Shown piece by piece: positions 1 through 13,469 of a DNA stretch of 64,000 bases; position 1 is the stretch's first letter; each line of letters begins with the position of its first letter. The notes beneath the pieces were generated by a model, which had not been told where the DNA came from, made no database searches, and was given only the letters and a program-made list of their open reading frames with translations. The stretch comes from Polytrichum commune (taxonomy: Eukaryota; Streptophyta; Polytrichopsida; Polytrichales; Polytrichaceae). Both the position numbers and the translations under genes were made by a program. Location: assembly GCA_950295325.1 (NCBI GenBank), contig OX485807.1:45040440-45104439 (forward strand), in the 5' to 3' direction.

Positions 1-858
1 TTGTGACTATAGTGTCTACTCTCGAAAGGGGGAAGTAGTTCCTTATCTCTATTCCTATGTCCTGTGGACATAGGTCTAGGGGTGGAACGAACAGACACTT
101 CATTCACGTCGGTCCCTTCCTAGGGATCGAAGTTTCTTCTCTTCTCTCCAAGGAGCCTCAAGTTGTCCTTTTAATTGGACCACCAAGTTTATATTAGCCT
201 CTATCTCACGGAGGCTGTCGCACTTTGCCAAATCTACAAAATTAACTAGGTTGAAACCATCCTAATGTACTTTCAATCCCATTAGCCTTTTCAGCTTCTC
301 ATAGTTTTAAATCAATTTCATTTCATTTCATATTTAATTGTTTGAATTATTCCAAGCTATCTGACATGCCTCAAATTTCACCTCTAAGTAGATTACGTTG
401 GTAAATGGATTTATTGTTAGCATGGAACCGGGCCATCGAGTTGAATAATGTTATGGAAGTGAACAAATTTCCTCGATAATGTTTTATGGTTTAATTTATC
501 ATTTTTTGTTTAGGTATGAATTTTTTTAGTATTATGCCAAAGTTTGCTATAATAGATTACAAAAGGTTTCATTTTAGAACTGAACAACTCTTATCATAGA
601 ATCAAATATTTTTTACTTGTTAGCTCAAAATTGATCTTTACACATTCATCATGTCTCTTGGAACCCAACACCTAATGAGCTAATTACACACTAATTTGCA
701 TATGAATACCCTCACCAAGTGTCGTATATCTGACATCCTAGCCAACCAATCATAGCAAAGGAATGGGAAGGAATTTTCTTGTCCTTGAAACCATGGTTAT
801 TTAGAGAAATTGTTTTCTTGATTTTAGGTACGTGCCACTCTCATGACATAAATGCTCC
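1..858. other. AT-rich intergenic sequence, nothing recognised
   Basis: No open frame of protein-like composition, RNA gene or inverted terminal repeat was seen. The only notable point is at the right edge, where AATGCTCC (851-858) serves as the left target duplication of the neighbouring non-autonomous element. Confidence 0.5.
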
Positions 859-1424
859 CCCTTGGTAAGCAAATCCCATGTTATACGCAAGGGGCATTGG
901 CATTAGAACGGCTTAAAGGATGGCTTTTGTAAAACTTATATCAAATTATACAAAAATAAAAGGACCAAAAAGTTGGGAGAAGACGAAATTAAAGAAAATG
1001 AGATGTAGAAAAAATTGGGTTGCATTTTTAAAAAATTAATATTAAAAACCCCATAATATATATAAATAATTACCTACGCAAAATTTTAAAAGATCCATAC
1101 AAGTAGTTACCTCCTATTAAAATTAAAAGGCATTAGAATTTTTTTCTTTATAATTAGATTTTTTAAAAATTAAAAATCCCAAAAAGTTGGGTAGTTTGGC
1201 CTACGCTACATGTATTAGAAAACCTTACATAATTAGGTTTTTAATGCAATTATATGTTTCAAGGAATATTCATTTCTTATATATAATTACATTTCTGGAT
1301 TCCTTGTTAGAAGGGCTATGAGAGTTTCCTACATTAAAACAAATCATATCACTTGAGATGGGACTAAAATGCATTAAAAGTGATTATAATCATGGCCATA
1401 TAATATGGGAGTTGCATACCCGAG
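859..1424. mobile_element. Non-autonomous hAT-like element, copy 1
   Basis: This 566-bp AT-rich element has imperfect inverted ends: the left end begins CCCTTGGTAAGCAAATCCCA and the reverse complement of the right end begins CTCGGGTATGCAACTCCCAT. It is flanked by an 8-bp near-duplication, AATGCTCC (851-858) and AGTGCTCC (1425-1432), which is the target length typical of hAT elements. No coding frame lies inside. A second, better preserved copy in the opposite orientation is at 14094-14685. The shared interior includes the stretches near 880-920 and 1208-1420. The ends do not match the classic CAGGG hAT terminus, so the superfamily rests mainly on the 8-bp duplication. Confidence 0.7.
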
Positions 1425-1432
1425 AGTGCTCC

Positions 1433-3822
1433 TTAATTTCCTTCATGGAGATGGGCTCCACCTATCTCCGACACCTTCCCTCCCTCATTAGTTCTCTACA
1501 TTGGGAATTTTTGGAACCCTAGGACCCTACTTTTTGAAAAACAATTTCCCTAGATCTCGATGAAAGGACATCCCCTCGGAAATAGGACATGTTTCCTTCC
1601 TTCCCTTTGGAAAGTGGGCTTCTTCAGGTGACATGTCCAACACGAAGTGTTAACCTCCTAAAGTGGGTCCATGAGTGCTCATTTATTGTCTAGTTTTTTT
1701 TTTTTTTTTTTTTTTGCTGCTTTTGTTTCCGTTTTAGTTTTGTTGATACTAGATAAGTGAGGCATGTGATGGTGATTTGATGTATGCATTTCAAGAGTTT
1801 TAAAACCTCGTTTGTGAGTATTTTGAGCGTTGTAATCTTGGATTGAGTGTTCAGGGATGGCTCCCCTAACACATGCAGTGATGGTGATGAGAGGGATGAC
1901 TTGCCATCCTAGGATTTCGTTAAGTGTTTGTATGAGTAAGTTGTACTTAGCAAATATTTTTCTATACGCGGTGGTGGGGAATCTATTGTGACAATATGTG
2001 AATTCCATGTATTGTATAATATTTGGGGGAGTTGGTGTCAGGGGAGGTTGGTTATTTATGGGGGCACCTAGTACACATAGAATGTCTAACCTAAGTCTAG
2101 CCAAGCATGTACATGAGGAGGTGGTGCCTGTACATTGGAATAAATTTTGGAGTAGGCGGTAGCAATATCATAGTCATTTGTTTCTCTCAAGCCTTAAAGG
2201 CCAATGGATTTTTCTTGAAAGTGAGACGAGTTCAAATGAATAACTTTCGATGCTCAAATGTTGTTCACACACAAAATTATTAATTCTGACTCATGAACAC
2301 ATTTTAGATCACGTCCACATTTAGACAACATATTAAATTGTTGAAATCTAAAACTAGCATCTTGACACATAAATTCAAGTATAAGATTTTGATTGTAAAT
2401 GTTCATAAACATTTAAAAATGAAGATATTAGAAAAATCAAATTTTGCCTCAACGAGTCAACGCTCAAAACTAACATATTTATAACATGATTTGAAGGATT
2501 GGAAAATAATAATTATGTGTAGAACTAGTGGCCAAAAATATGAGATATTGAATAGAATTAACTTTGTTGTATTTCACATATTTTATTGTACTTGAACCAT
2601 ATATTTAAATTATTTATCTAATCAGAGAATCACACAATAAAGATGATTTTCTTTCTAATGGGTTTGCTTTCTTAATAAATGACTTAAAATGAAGACAAAG
2701 ACAACAACGCTTCATTTTCTTCACTTAAAAGCCCCTTTCAGTGTTTCAAGTTAATGTACACAATAGTTCATTGTGTCTCAAACACCCAGGGGTCATTTAG
2801 TCCATTTAAAAAACGACGTGCGGCATAATATAGGGAGGATTAAATCTGTTTGACATAATATTACAAAAGACTTTCAAATAATTAAGGGTCCATTAAAAGT
2901 AGCCAATCTCATTATAAGTTAGATAGATAGGTATAAAATATGGGCCATTCATTTTTTGTAAACTCTTTATAGCTATAGGGGTTGAAAATAAGGATCTTAG
3001 GATGTGTGTTTAGTAGAATCAATTTTGTATGTATGCCTCACAAGGGATGGATGAAAAATGACTTATCGTTTACCCAAAAATGAATAAAATTGTAACCCTA
3101 ACCCTAACTCTTTTCCCAACACCTCTCGGTGGCTCCTCTCCCTTCTTTTGGTGGCCTCTCATTTTTCATTTTTCTTCGGCGACTTCTCTACTTTGACATC
3201 TTCATCTCCAACATGTATGTTAATTTCCACCACCCATTCTTCATGGCACACATTTTATTCAATGCTGGAGTCTTTGTGATTTGCATGTTGCCCTTGCCAT
3301 ATTTGCCAAACTGTTCAGTTTTCTTTATTTTACGTTTTATTTGCAAGATCATTGTGACGTTGCCTTCAATTCAACTTCCATCTTTGATTGTTCCAAGCTC
3401 TCTCTTATTGTGCAATGGGAAACAATTTGGGGTACTAAGGCAGGCAGTTGACCTCCTTGCCCAAACGAAGGAATCAGGGAGGAGATATCCTAACAATCCC
3501 CACATTGAAGTAATGTTGCAATATTTTAGAAAACATGTAGGCCGAAACAAATTTAAATATGATCACACATATAGGAAATGGATTTATATAGATTACAATA
3601 TATTCACTGTAATCATGAGCTACAATTACACAAATGAAGTGCACACTCTACATAGGAATGATTCAAAGCAACTGTCCAAGTTTGTGACAAAATGAACTAT
3701 ACATGGTACTTGACCAAGCTTGGTGTGTTTCACACTATATTGGTAATGGTAAATATGGAGGTAGATGTACTGTGCGAAGTTCTCATGTGTTTGTTCAAAG
3801 TTTCCATGTGTACACTATCTAT
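1433..3822. other. AT-rich intergenic sequence with an uncertain ORF
   Basis: This stretch is mostly low-complexity AT-rich DNA, with a T-run near 1697-1718 and a short CCCTAA-like stretch near 3090. A 188-codon frame at 3129-3695 (+) is hydrophobic in its first half and charged in its second (around residues 100-160). No family was recognised and the frame may be fortuitous. Nothing else could be supported. Confidence 0.35.
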
Positions 3823-4739
3823 TTAGAGCATCTCCGCCACCATCTCCAAAATGAGAGCATATGGGGTATTTGTGAGAACATACACCCCTGAGTTGTGTAC
3901 ATGGAAACCTCTGCTTTGCACAATCCTCAATTCCTTGATCAATTCCTTCACGTAGGATTTCCAGTTGGATATGATGTCTTCATCATCATTCTTGATAATT
4001 GATTTGTTTCTTGGAGGAAGGACTTGTATTTCCTTTCCTATCTTACGTAGCATTTTCTTTGTCCAAATTTTGTTTTGAAATGGAGACTCACGTGCACGTT
4101 GTTCAAGAAAATTTGTCAAAAACTCAACACAATCACCAACATTGATGGAGCGTGGGAGGGTGATAGCTTCTCCCTCGAGCCTTGGCAAATTCCTTCGTGA
4201 ACCTGCCACTCATCAAGCCATGCGGGATGTCATCAAAATTTTGATTCAACAAGGATAATAAATTGTAACTTAGTCTGACTTGTACAATTAAAGGTAGATG
4301 GTGAACAATGCTCACATTTCAAGTAGGATGAAGATGCCTAACTAAAATGCCATACTGTTTAGAACACCAAAGCAAAATTTTGCATCCAATATACTTTACA
4401 TGATGTGCCCATGACCAACCCACTCATCATGAAACATGTGCAGTGATATTTAGTGAATCTTCTTTGCTTTGTGCATTAGTCAAATACACTAAACGCATGG
4501 GGAAAGCCTCACTTACGGGAAGAACTTGCTACACAAATTTGGTGTCCCTCCTCCACCATGGGGGGCACAACTTCATGGCCTCCACCGACTTGTTCAACCA
4601 CTTCCACTTCCTCTTCCATGATTGCTTGGAACACCTCCATTTGTTCAATATCCCATGCATAGCCAAGTTCCATGACTTCATCAAAGCTCAAGAAGTTCTC
4701 CATGATTGGTCTTGATCGAGTAATAAACTGAACAAGCAT
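3823..4739 (-). pseudogene. Conserved protein-like exons in repeat copy A, function unknown
   Basis: Two antisense blocks read as protein and are conserved at the amino-acid level with copy B. The first (4739-4509) contains MENFLSFDEVMEL followed by a Glu/Val-rich acidic stretch and an HQICVASSS ending. The second (4209-3823) begins MAGSRRN and contains LRKIGKEIQVLPPRNKSII, then a Lys/Glu-rich helix-like segment and GVYVLTNTPYALILEMV. The sequence between them could be an intron. The start of the first block and any upstream exons are not resolved. No known domain was recognised. Conservation of both blocks between divergent copies suggests descent from a real gene, but copy A may no longer be functional. 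Confidence 0.4.
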
Positions 4740-7203
4740 GACAATATCATGAGGAGATAACTTCGGGTGAAATAGATGGAAGATGAGTACCTTTCAATTC
4801 ATGCACTTTGCCCGGCAGAATCGAATCTATTTCCATGCCACATCCACTTTATCATGGCTTTTGAGCAACCATTGTGTGACAAGTGTGAAATGTGGCTTTG
4901 CCACTCGAGAAAATTTATCTTGTACCGAAATTGATAAGGTTTTGGGTAACAAAATCAATTTTCAAGGAATTGACACCTTGCACACCTTGAATACCCTCAC
5001 TGATTACGAATGCACAAAGTTATGAAGAACACAAAACAAACTCACACTCAACATGCACATGTGAGTGGAAGATTCAGGCACTGATAAATGTTACTCTGGA
5101 ATTTTGAGCTAATAATACACAAATTTTCAAGCCAATCATCAAGCTCGACAAATCGTTTCAACTGGCACATCCCTGCAATCATTTTACATCCCTCAAACAC
5201 TGTACTAATTATCCCAATGAGTGAGGGTGGGCTAATAAGTGCGTGTGGGAAATTAGTGACGGTGGTACTAAATTTTTTCATGCTATGAAATTAGTGCCAC
5301 CAGAAAATTTAGGAGGCATTGTTCATAGCGGCATTATTCACAATATTCATACTATTCATACCCGCGTGAGTTTTTTCCCATAAAGGTAAGATGGTGGAGG
5401 CCTTTGTCAAATGCTAAATATAAAAATAAAACTCAACCACAAGGTTGAGTAATGTTATGCTGACAAGCATGTGTAAATTGCATGTATTATTTTTTCATCA
5501 CTCTACAAACACCATAGAACACACACCCTTTTTAAAAAAATTGTACGGTAATTGAGCTTGTATTCATGTATTTAGTATCACTCAATAAAGAAATCGGCTG
5601 TCACTAATTTTTAGAGTTGACAGATTAGTGCATGTTTCCGGAATTGGTGATAGCTGCACTAGTTGGGATAATCACTGTAGTAGGAAACATGGTTCTTGAA
5701 TGCACATCCATTTTGAAAGGGGGGGGGGGGGTCATTAGAACATAATATGATTACGTTACAATGATGAGCAGAAGCTGGGGGATGACAGAGATTATAATTA
5801 GTGAAACCGTAGTCCGCAATTATGAATAATTTAATTAAATAAACACTATTCCAACTTCCAAGCCAACAGAACAGAGGATCCTGAATCTTGAGAGCCCCTC
5901 TCTTCTTGGACACTGTTTGTGAGTTCATTACCTGAAGAGAAGGCAAACGAGGACAAGAAACCTCTCGTTCTCTTGTTTGATGATTCTACAACCGAATGGC
6001 GTGCGACCTACTTTAAACCACGCAGCTAGGACAACACCAGACCACAAAAAAGGAAATGAACAATGAAGATAGGTCCAGAGGAGTGCACCAAGATTCGGTA
6101 TTCTGCAAATCCTGCTACATACAAGGCCGACGAATTCGTTCGGCGGTAGCTGCTGGACTCAAACTAACCACTTAACTAACAACTACGTAATCGTGAGCAA
6201 ATGTCTAGTGCCCACAAGTATATTAGAGCCCACCAGAAATCGGTGGGAGCTCAGGTGACCCCTGCTAGCACCGGTCCTTCTAAAACCATAAACCCATTCG
6301 CCACCTTTCAAGAATCCTTGTAAGTTAAACTTACAGACCCATTCATCCTGAGTATACTCTGCTGAATTACAGAAGTGACTATGACGGACACAGGAAAGCA
6401 ACGATCACTTTCTACCTCCACACTCCTGAGATGAATCATGTGCGTCTAGTGGAGGGACCCGCCTTGTTGGCTGAGAGAGGTGACTGTCACAGTGTCCGAA
6501 GGAAATAAAAATTTGAAGAACCTCTGTATTCGAGTTCACCGTCAAGCACACCGCCTTGATTGGGAATTATCGTCATTATGTAGCACCAAAAACATCCGCA
6601 AACAATAGTCTGCGTCCTTGTGATATTCCATTAATGCAGAACTTTGTGCTGGAAAAACGTCAATGTTCGAAGCCAAGAAAAGAGAGAACCCTCGAATTTG
6701 AGAGTTCGCTCTCTCCTCGCCAGACACTCGTTGTAAGTTCATTCCCTGAAGACGACACTGCAAACGGATACAAGGAACCGCTCGCTCTCTTGTTTGACTA
6801 TTCTTCACCCTGGTCTTCCTAAAGGAAAACTGAAACAAAACACCAGAAACAAAACACAATTGAGCAAGGAAGATAATCTGAAAGGATCGCACCTGGAATC
6901 AAAGTGGTACTAATGCGGCTAAGGAACGACTAACGAACTCGTTCGATGGTGGCTGGAGATGCTATTCCAGGTCACCGTCTGCTTGATCCCTCGAGCTTCC
7001 GTTTGTGCTTCCTCCAGTGTAACCACTGACTCCTCCAACTTGCTCAGCGTAGCAGGCAATGAGACTTGCGAGAGTAGAGGATGCAACCTTCGCTTCAATC
7101 TAATGGTGCATCACACACGAATTCGCTACTTCATCATCAGAAATACTCAGTGTCGCTTCCTCGTTCAGTTCTGTGGAGAATATGGCCAAGTAAGGCGATT
7201 CTA
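3823..7203 (+). repeat. Dispersed ~5-kb repeat family, copy A (internally deleted)
   Basis: Copy A matches copy B (11740-16810, opposite strand) and copy C (56910-60660, same strand) over most of its length. By eye, 3823-4740 matches the reverse complement of about 15935-16810. The stretch 4690-5750 matches 56910-57905, and 5755-7203 matches 59078-60655. Relative to C, copy A lacks the segment equivalent to about 57910-59075; the junction is at a long G-run (5709-5721). The right edge, a GATTCTAGATT motif, is shared with C. No terminal repeat or target duplication could be fixed, so the element class is unknown. The antisense strand holds conserved protein-like blocks. Confidence 0.7.
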
Positions 7204-7218
7204 GATTGAAGTGGTATT

Positions 7219-7817
7219 GCTGAGGGCCACTTGACACACAAGGCTGAAGGCCCTTTTCCATGGCAATGTAAGAGCTCTCATTGGTCAAAAAGGCGGAGAC
7301 CGTCCAAGTTCACTTCACACTAAGAGGTGAAGGCCTAAAGGCCCAAAGAAAAGTTCGTGGATGAAAAGTCTACATGGAGTCCTACATGGCTAGTTGTGGA
7401 TAAGGGTGCATGGTCTACCGGAATTTGCGTCAGACCCACCTCCAAGAGGTGGGCTTGACGCAAATTCTGGGAGACCATGACTTTTTTAATATTTTTTCCA
7501 GCAAGACAAATTTCAGGACAGACTGCATGGCAGATTCCAAGACAGATTCCAAGACAGACAAACACCACCAAGTAGTTATCTAAAATTAATAAACTTGGAG
7601 ATATATTATATTAAACCAAATCCCCCCCTCTTTTTCCGCCAACAAAATATGCAATGGTCCCGCAACATGGTTCATTCTCACTTCACACTATGCTTGAGGG
7701 CCAAAGACTACATAAAATGGCTTTCCCAACACCCATGGTACGGCCTTTGGATGAGAGTCAAGGGTCCTCACCATTACAAGGTCACGGCTCTTGGCTCATG
7801 TGTGAAGTGGCCCTCAG
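7219..7817. mobile_element. Short terminal-inverted-repeat element
   Basis: The left end GCTGAGGGCCACTTGACACA and the reverse complement of the right end, GCTGAGGGCCACTTCACACA, form a 20-bp inverted repeat with one mismatch. They enclose 599 bp with internal palindromic segments, such as the near-inverted pair around GGTCTACCGGAATTTGCGTC and its partner near 7440-7480. No target duplication was found and no transposase is encoded. Related sequence (agtccaagttcactt...tgaaggcct) recurs at 9370-9410, so it belongs to a local non-autonomous family. Confidence 0.5.
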
Positions 7818-9309
7818 CCTCAAATCAGCTCCCGTCAGTACCCGTCAGCATATCATGAGTATCAAAATTGCAGCATGTCTGTAGCAGCATATTAGTGTGG
7901 AATATATATATTTTTTTGCTGGCTTGTAATTTTATAAATATCCGATAAAAATGGAAGCTTCGTAGGAAGTGCGAAAACTGGTACAAAGCGCGAAAACTGG
8001 AAGATAATGGACACCATGGACACCGTCAATTGAATTTGGCTTCCACACTTTCTTGACTGCCAGATGTTTCTATGCGTTGCCACAGATCTACTATCGGAGG
8101 GAAACTGCTGCAGCAATAAATTTATTGTTTCGTAGATAAACACATTCCCGGCCACCACCCCATTTCCATTAGGACAACCTATTTATGTGCAACCCATTAT
8201 CAATCTTTCATTAATGATGACATGATTGAAATCCAACTTAGCCAAATATTCGTGGTTAAGAAATAACCATGTTGACATTGCAAGCATATTCAGGTGCCAC
8301 AATTAGTGATCACATGAATCAAGCATTCTCAATTCTGTAATTGATTTGTGCTCGGAAACAAGGGTAGATTATATCATGTGTATAGGTCGAATTCAACTAG
8401 AAACTTTAAAGAAATTTGGTTAGTAGGGAAAGAATTATGAAAAAACTATGAATTGCTTCTTATTTCTATTTCCCTACATGGAGATTTTTTCCTTTCATCA
8501 TACCTAAATTGTAGATATGGTTGGAATACGGTAGGATTGAATGGTAAAGGACTCTCAAGGGTCTTGAGATTGCCCTTGTTTTGAAGAAGTTTGATAAATT
8601 TGGTGTGGTAAAGGCTTATTGCCATTTAATTTGGTAGTAATTTAGTGGTTACTTGGAAAGTTAGACCCAAAGTGGGTATTATTTTTTGATACCCCAAGGG
8701 CCCCTAGGGGGTTTTCCCGTGGCGGTTGTTATGGTCACCTCTTGCAATTTCTACCAAATCTTTTTAAAAAAAACTTGCAGATAAGCTAAGTTGCTTAACC
8801 AGTTGGGAATGGGTCGGCTATCTTACTTAGGTCCACTTTAAACTATAATACCTTGAAGGCCTTCCCTGGGGGCGCACCTTTAATAACACGTATGAGTATG
8901 CGAAATTGCACAATAGGGTATTAAAAAAACTTCTTATGATCTTACCAATGTTTTCAAACAATAATTGCATTAGCTTCTAAAATACATATATATAGTAGAC
9001 TAGATGCTTATGAGTTACATATGGGGAATGAGAAAATCTTTGACGATTTTATGATGAATGCTAGGGTTTTGCATTTTACATGTGATAGGGTTGATTATTA
9101 TTCAGAAGCATATTTGTATACTTGCATTGCTGACTATATATTTATGTGATTTTTTAAATGTTTACATATTGTCACTTGTATTTTTGTCATTGAAATTGTA
9201 TATGTATTGCTTGATTTTACAATTGCTTGAAATTGTACATGTATTGCTTGATTTAGAGTATATTGGGAGCACACATAATTCTTGGATTTTAATGAAAGGT
9301 GCATCCCCC
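7818..9309. other. AT-rich intergenic sequence, nothing recognised
   Basis: Short frames on both strands show no recognisable domain and no conservation with the other repeats in the window. A GC-rich patch near 8690-8720 (CCCCAAGGGCCCCTAGGGGG) can fold on itself but has no clear role. Confidence 0.4.
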
Positions 9310-11062
9310 GGGGGGTTACTTGACTTGTTATAAACAAATTACGTGATTGGCTGAGAAGCCAGAGACAGTCCAAGTTCACTTTATACTAAACCTTGAAGGC
9401 CTAAGGGACTCAAGAAATTGAATCGATGAAAGCTCGACATGGTGCCCTACATGGCAACAAGTGGATAATTTGCTAGGATATTGCTTTAGGCTCATCAAAA
9501 GGAGGTGGGTCTAGTGTAAAACTTGGAATTGTGGCAATCAATCAAATTGCCATTGGTTATTTTAAATATTCATTGTCATGGTGAGAACCTTAGATTGAAC
9601 ATATGTTGTGGTCCCTCGCTAAGCTTACACTTTCACCTTACACTAAGCTCGAGGGACCACCAATTGCAAAATTTGCATTCCTGTTTCTGACGGCACAATG
9701 TTTGGATGATTTCTAAGGGGCCTTAAGGTAGACAAACTCATTATCTGATAACTTAAGCAACTTCTCATAAGTGTGGTACATGTGTGATAATGGAGTGATT
9801 TTTTATAGGCTTGGAAATTGATATCACAACGTTGAACAGAGAAAATCACTATTTGTTTCTAGGTTTTGACATAACAATTAATTTCTAAAGGCAAAATTAT
9901 CTCCCAACCCATATCATAGCACAGGTTGACCTATTTTGGTAATTCGTGAACGAAAACTTGAGTGCCCTTTTCAAGGAACCCAAATCCGTGCCCTTTGAAC
10001 TTACTTTTTCCACCACTCCAAAGTCCTCAACGACTATAACTCGTCTCTCATCAAGTCACTACCTATTTCCAACATTCCATATTAAAAAATGACTACTACA
10101 TATCTGAAACTGCTACATGACTTTAGAGAACTCTATGTATTAACATTGGGGTGGTTATTGGAAATGGGTTTATCTACCATACAAGATATTCATGGTCATG
10201 CTTCTTGATCTATGTCAAGAGCTCCTCTTTAATCACAAGTCTTGCCATGTTCACAAGATTGAGTCTCTGCAATCCGACTGTAGTACTTGTGGTTGTTTGT
10301 GATACTGTGGCGAGCTCCCAGTAGATATCCACTCCCAATAATGTGGGCCTGAAAGACAATGAATGAGGAGAACTGACCGCTAGTCACAGATGAACCGGTT
10401 GAAGTTCAAGATTTCAGGAAAATAACTGTTCATTCTAGAGGAATCTGTGGACTGTACCTCGAATTATTCCAGAAGCACCGAAACATCACAACATGTGACC
10501 AGTTGGACTTGGAAACACTAGGCTTTTGACGAATTATGCCCAAAAATCTCCCCAGACATTGCTAAGAGATTTTTCTTTTGTCAAGGCCACTTCGCTACAC
10601 AATAGACCAAGAGTTGTGACCATGAACTTCCAAATGCCCTTGAAATCAATTCAAAGGTTGTCATGTGGGAAAGAGAAATCCAATTGTGCATATTGATGGG
10701 TCCTCAAGCTTAGTGTAAAGTAAAAGTGGACCATATTGAGGGACCATAACATATTTTATGGGCATCCAAAATAATATGTAATCCGGGACCTCATGATGAC
10801 AATATAATAGTTTTTGGAACCAATGGCAATCAATTGTTTGCCACGGCCTCTAGTTTTGTGTTGGACCCAACTCTTTTTATGGGCCTAAGGTAATATCTTG
10901 TAGACCATGTAGGACGCCATGCACATTTAACATGCATTCAAATTTCTTGGCCTTCAGGGCTAGTGCAAAGTGCCCTTGGATCATCTCTGACTGCTCGGTC
11001 AATCACATAATTTGTATATCACACGTCAAGGGCCCTCCAGTTCTAGTGTAAAGTGGGCCCCC
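9310..11062. mobile_element. Probable composite non-autonomous TIR element
   Basis: The left edge GGGGGGTTACTTGAC and the reverse complement of the right edge, GGGGGCCCACTTTACAC, resemble each other and the ends of the 7219-7817 element. Motifs of the form CTTAGTGTAAAGT or TTACACTAAG recur inside at 9620-9655, 10710-10730 and 11048-11055. A strong hairpin at about 9610-9661 (arms tggtccctcg...cgagggacca) suggests two abutted element ends. No coding region and no clean target duplication were found, so the outer limits are tentative. Confidence 0.35.
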
Positions 11063-11700
11063 AACCTGTCTATTGAAAAAGGAAGAATTGTATTATAATC
11101 AATGCAAGCATGGTGTACCGGATCAAAAAAGTGCTCGAGTGTAATAAAACTTTTTTTTGGGCTATTAATAAGAACTTTAATGCCCTAAGCTTTTCAAGGA
11201 ACCCAAATCCGTGCCCTTTGAACTTCTTCCACCACTCCAAAGTCCTCAACGACTATAACTCCTCTCTCACTTGGTCACTACCTATTTCCAACGTTCCATA
11301 TTAGAAAATGACTACTACATATCTGAAATTGCTACATGTGTGGAACTGCTAAATGACTACTTCACACCTTTAGGGGACTCTATATATTAAAATTGGGGTG
11401 GTTATTGGAAAAGGATTTATCTACCATACAATAACTTCATGGTCATACCTCTTGCTCTATGTCAAGAGGGCCTCCTTAATCAAGTCTTGCCATGTTCACA
11501 AGATTGAGTCTCTGCAATCCGAGTGTAGTACTTGTGGTTGTTTGGGATACGGTGGCAAGCTCCCAGTAGATATACGCTCCACAGAAATGTTGTGTGGGCT
11601 TGAGCGACAATGAACGAGGAGAACCGATCGCTAGTCGCAGATGAACCGGTTGAAGTTAAAGATTTCAGGAACACAACTCTTCATTTAGAGGAATCCGTGG
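9945..11700 (+). repeat. Direct duplication of a ~550-bp segment
   Basis: The segment starting ttttcaaggaacccaaatcc near 9970 recurs near 11190. Both copies run on through fccaccactccaaagtcctc-like sequence (ccaccactccaaagtcctca), the CTATTTCCAAC block and a gattgagtctctgcaatccg block, to about 10450 and 11690. They differ by scattered substitutions and small gaps. A third, more diverged tail (agatgaaacagttgag...) is at about 61866-62020. The duplication flanks 10600-11180, which carries ends of the TIR family described above. No protein is evident. Confidence 0.6.
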
Positions 11701-13226
11701 ACTAGCCGTGGTAAGTGTAATACTCTCGCAAGTCTCCTTGCCTGATACGCTCAGCAAATTGGAAGAGTCAGAGCACACTTTGAAGAAAGCATAAACGGAA
11801 GCTCCAGGGATCAACCAGATGTTAAGCTGGGATAGCATCTCCAGTCACCATCGAACGAGTTCGTTAGTCGTTCTGTAGCCGCGTTAGTACAACTCCGATT
11901 CCAGGTGCGGTCCTTTCAAACTATCTTCCTTGCTCAATGGTGTGTTGTTTCTGGTGTTGCACGCCTTTTGCTTCCAGTGTTGTCTTGATGTGTTTCGGTA
12001 TTTTGTTTTTGGTGTTTTCTTCTAGCTGTGTGTTACGAATTATGTCGACCAGGGTGAAGAATAAGCAATCGAGAGAGCGAGCGGTTTCTTGTATCCAATT
12101 TCAGTGTCGTCTTCAGGGAATGAACTTACAACTATTGTCTGGCAAGGAGTGTTTGAGCCAACTCTCAAAGTCAAGGATCCTCTATTTTCTTGGCTTAGCA
12201 CTTTCACGTTTTTCCAACACAAAGTTGTGCATTAATAGAATATCACGAGGATGCAGGCGATTGTTTGCGGATTTTTTTGGTGCTACATAATGACGTTGCT
12301 TCCCAATCAAGGCGGTGCGCTTGACTGGAAGGAACTCCAAATAGAGGTTCTTCAAATTTTTATTTCTTACAGACACTCTCAAGTGCTACCTCCCCGCCAA
12401 CGACGCGGATCCCCTCACTAGATGCACATGATTCATCTCAGGAGTGTCGCGGTAGAGATCGAAAGTGATCGCTGCTTTCCTGTGTCCGTCATAGTCACTT
12501 CTGTAATTGAACAGAGTATACTCAGGATGAATGGGTCTGTAAGTGTGACTTACAAGGATTCTTGAAAGGTGGCGAATGGGTTTATGATTTTAGAAGGACC
12601 GGTGCTTGCAGGGGTCACCTGAGCTCCCACCGATTTCCTTCGCATTCCGGTGCCTCGTGCATCGTAAAACTATATTCTTATTCACTGTACCAATTCTTAC
12701 ATACTTGTGGGCACTGGACATTTGCTCTGGATTAGGTGGTTGTAAGGTAAGTGGTTAGTTTGAGTCCAGCAGCTACCACCGAACCAATTCGTAGGCCTTG
12801 TATGTAGCAGGATTTGCAGAATACCGAATCTAGGTGCAATCCTCTCAACCTATCTTCATTGTTCATTTCCTTTTCTGTGGCTTGATGTTGTCCCAGTTGC
12901 GTGGTCAAAAGTAGGTTGCATGCCATTCGGTTGTAGAATTATCAAACAAGAGAGCGAGCGGTTTCTTGTCGTCGTTTGCCTTCTCTTCAGGTAATGAACT
13001 TACAAACAGTGTCCAAGAACAGAGGGGACACTCAAGATTCAGGATCCTCTGTTTTGTTGGGTTAGAAGTTGGAATAGTGTTTAGTATAATAAAATATTCA
13101 GACGAACTATGCTTTCACTAATTTTAAATTCTATCATCCCCCAGCTTCTCCTCATCATTGTAACGGATTCATATTCATTGATATCCAACGGGTTCGTGTC
13201 AACATATTTGTGTTTGTCACTTACTC

Positions 13227-13469
13227 TTGCGCTTGTCAGTGTTGCGTTTGGAATCGAGTAGTTTAGCGCTGTCTCAAAAATCGAGTATCGAAAATTTCTC
13301 CTCCCACCCTGTCAGGGCTGCTTACGCGGCGTTTCCTCGCTTGGTTACTAATGCACCTCGAACTGAGAACCACTCGCTTTCAGAAATGTTTAGTGGGTCC
13401 AGAGATTCCAGCTTTGTGTCTGGGAGCGGCTGGAGTGGACGAGGAATCATGAACCCATTGCCTTGCTAG
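13227..13469 (+). other. Conserved open frame within repeat copy B
   Basis: This 80-codon frame contains LRLESSSLALSQKSSIENF and then HPVRAAYAAFPRLVTNAP. Almost the same peptide is encoded by copy C (59009-58779, minus strand), differing at few positions up to the DSRDSS stretch. That could reflect coding constraint or simply recent duplication, since the nucleotide identity is also high. No family was recognised and there is no good start context. Confidence 0.2.

Noticed and set aside
1679-2104. Minus-strand frame ending in a Lys run
   Set aside because: The Lys run is the translation of a T homopolymer, and the rest shows no protein character.
3085-3110. Telomere-type CCCTAA repeats
   Set aside because: Only about two units (accctaaccctaac); this is too short for an interstitial telomere and probably chance.
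3129-3695. 188-codon frame as a membrane protein gene
   Set aside because: Hydrophobicity comes from T-rich DNA; no conserved domain and no copy elsewhere in the window.
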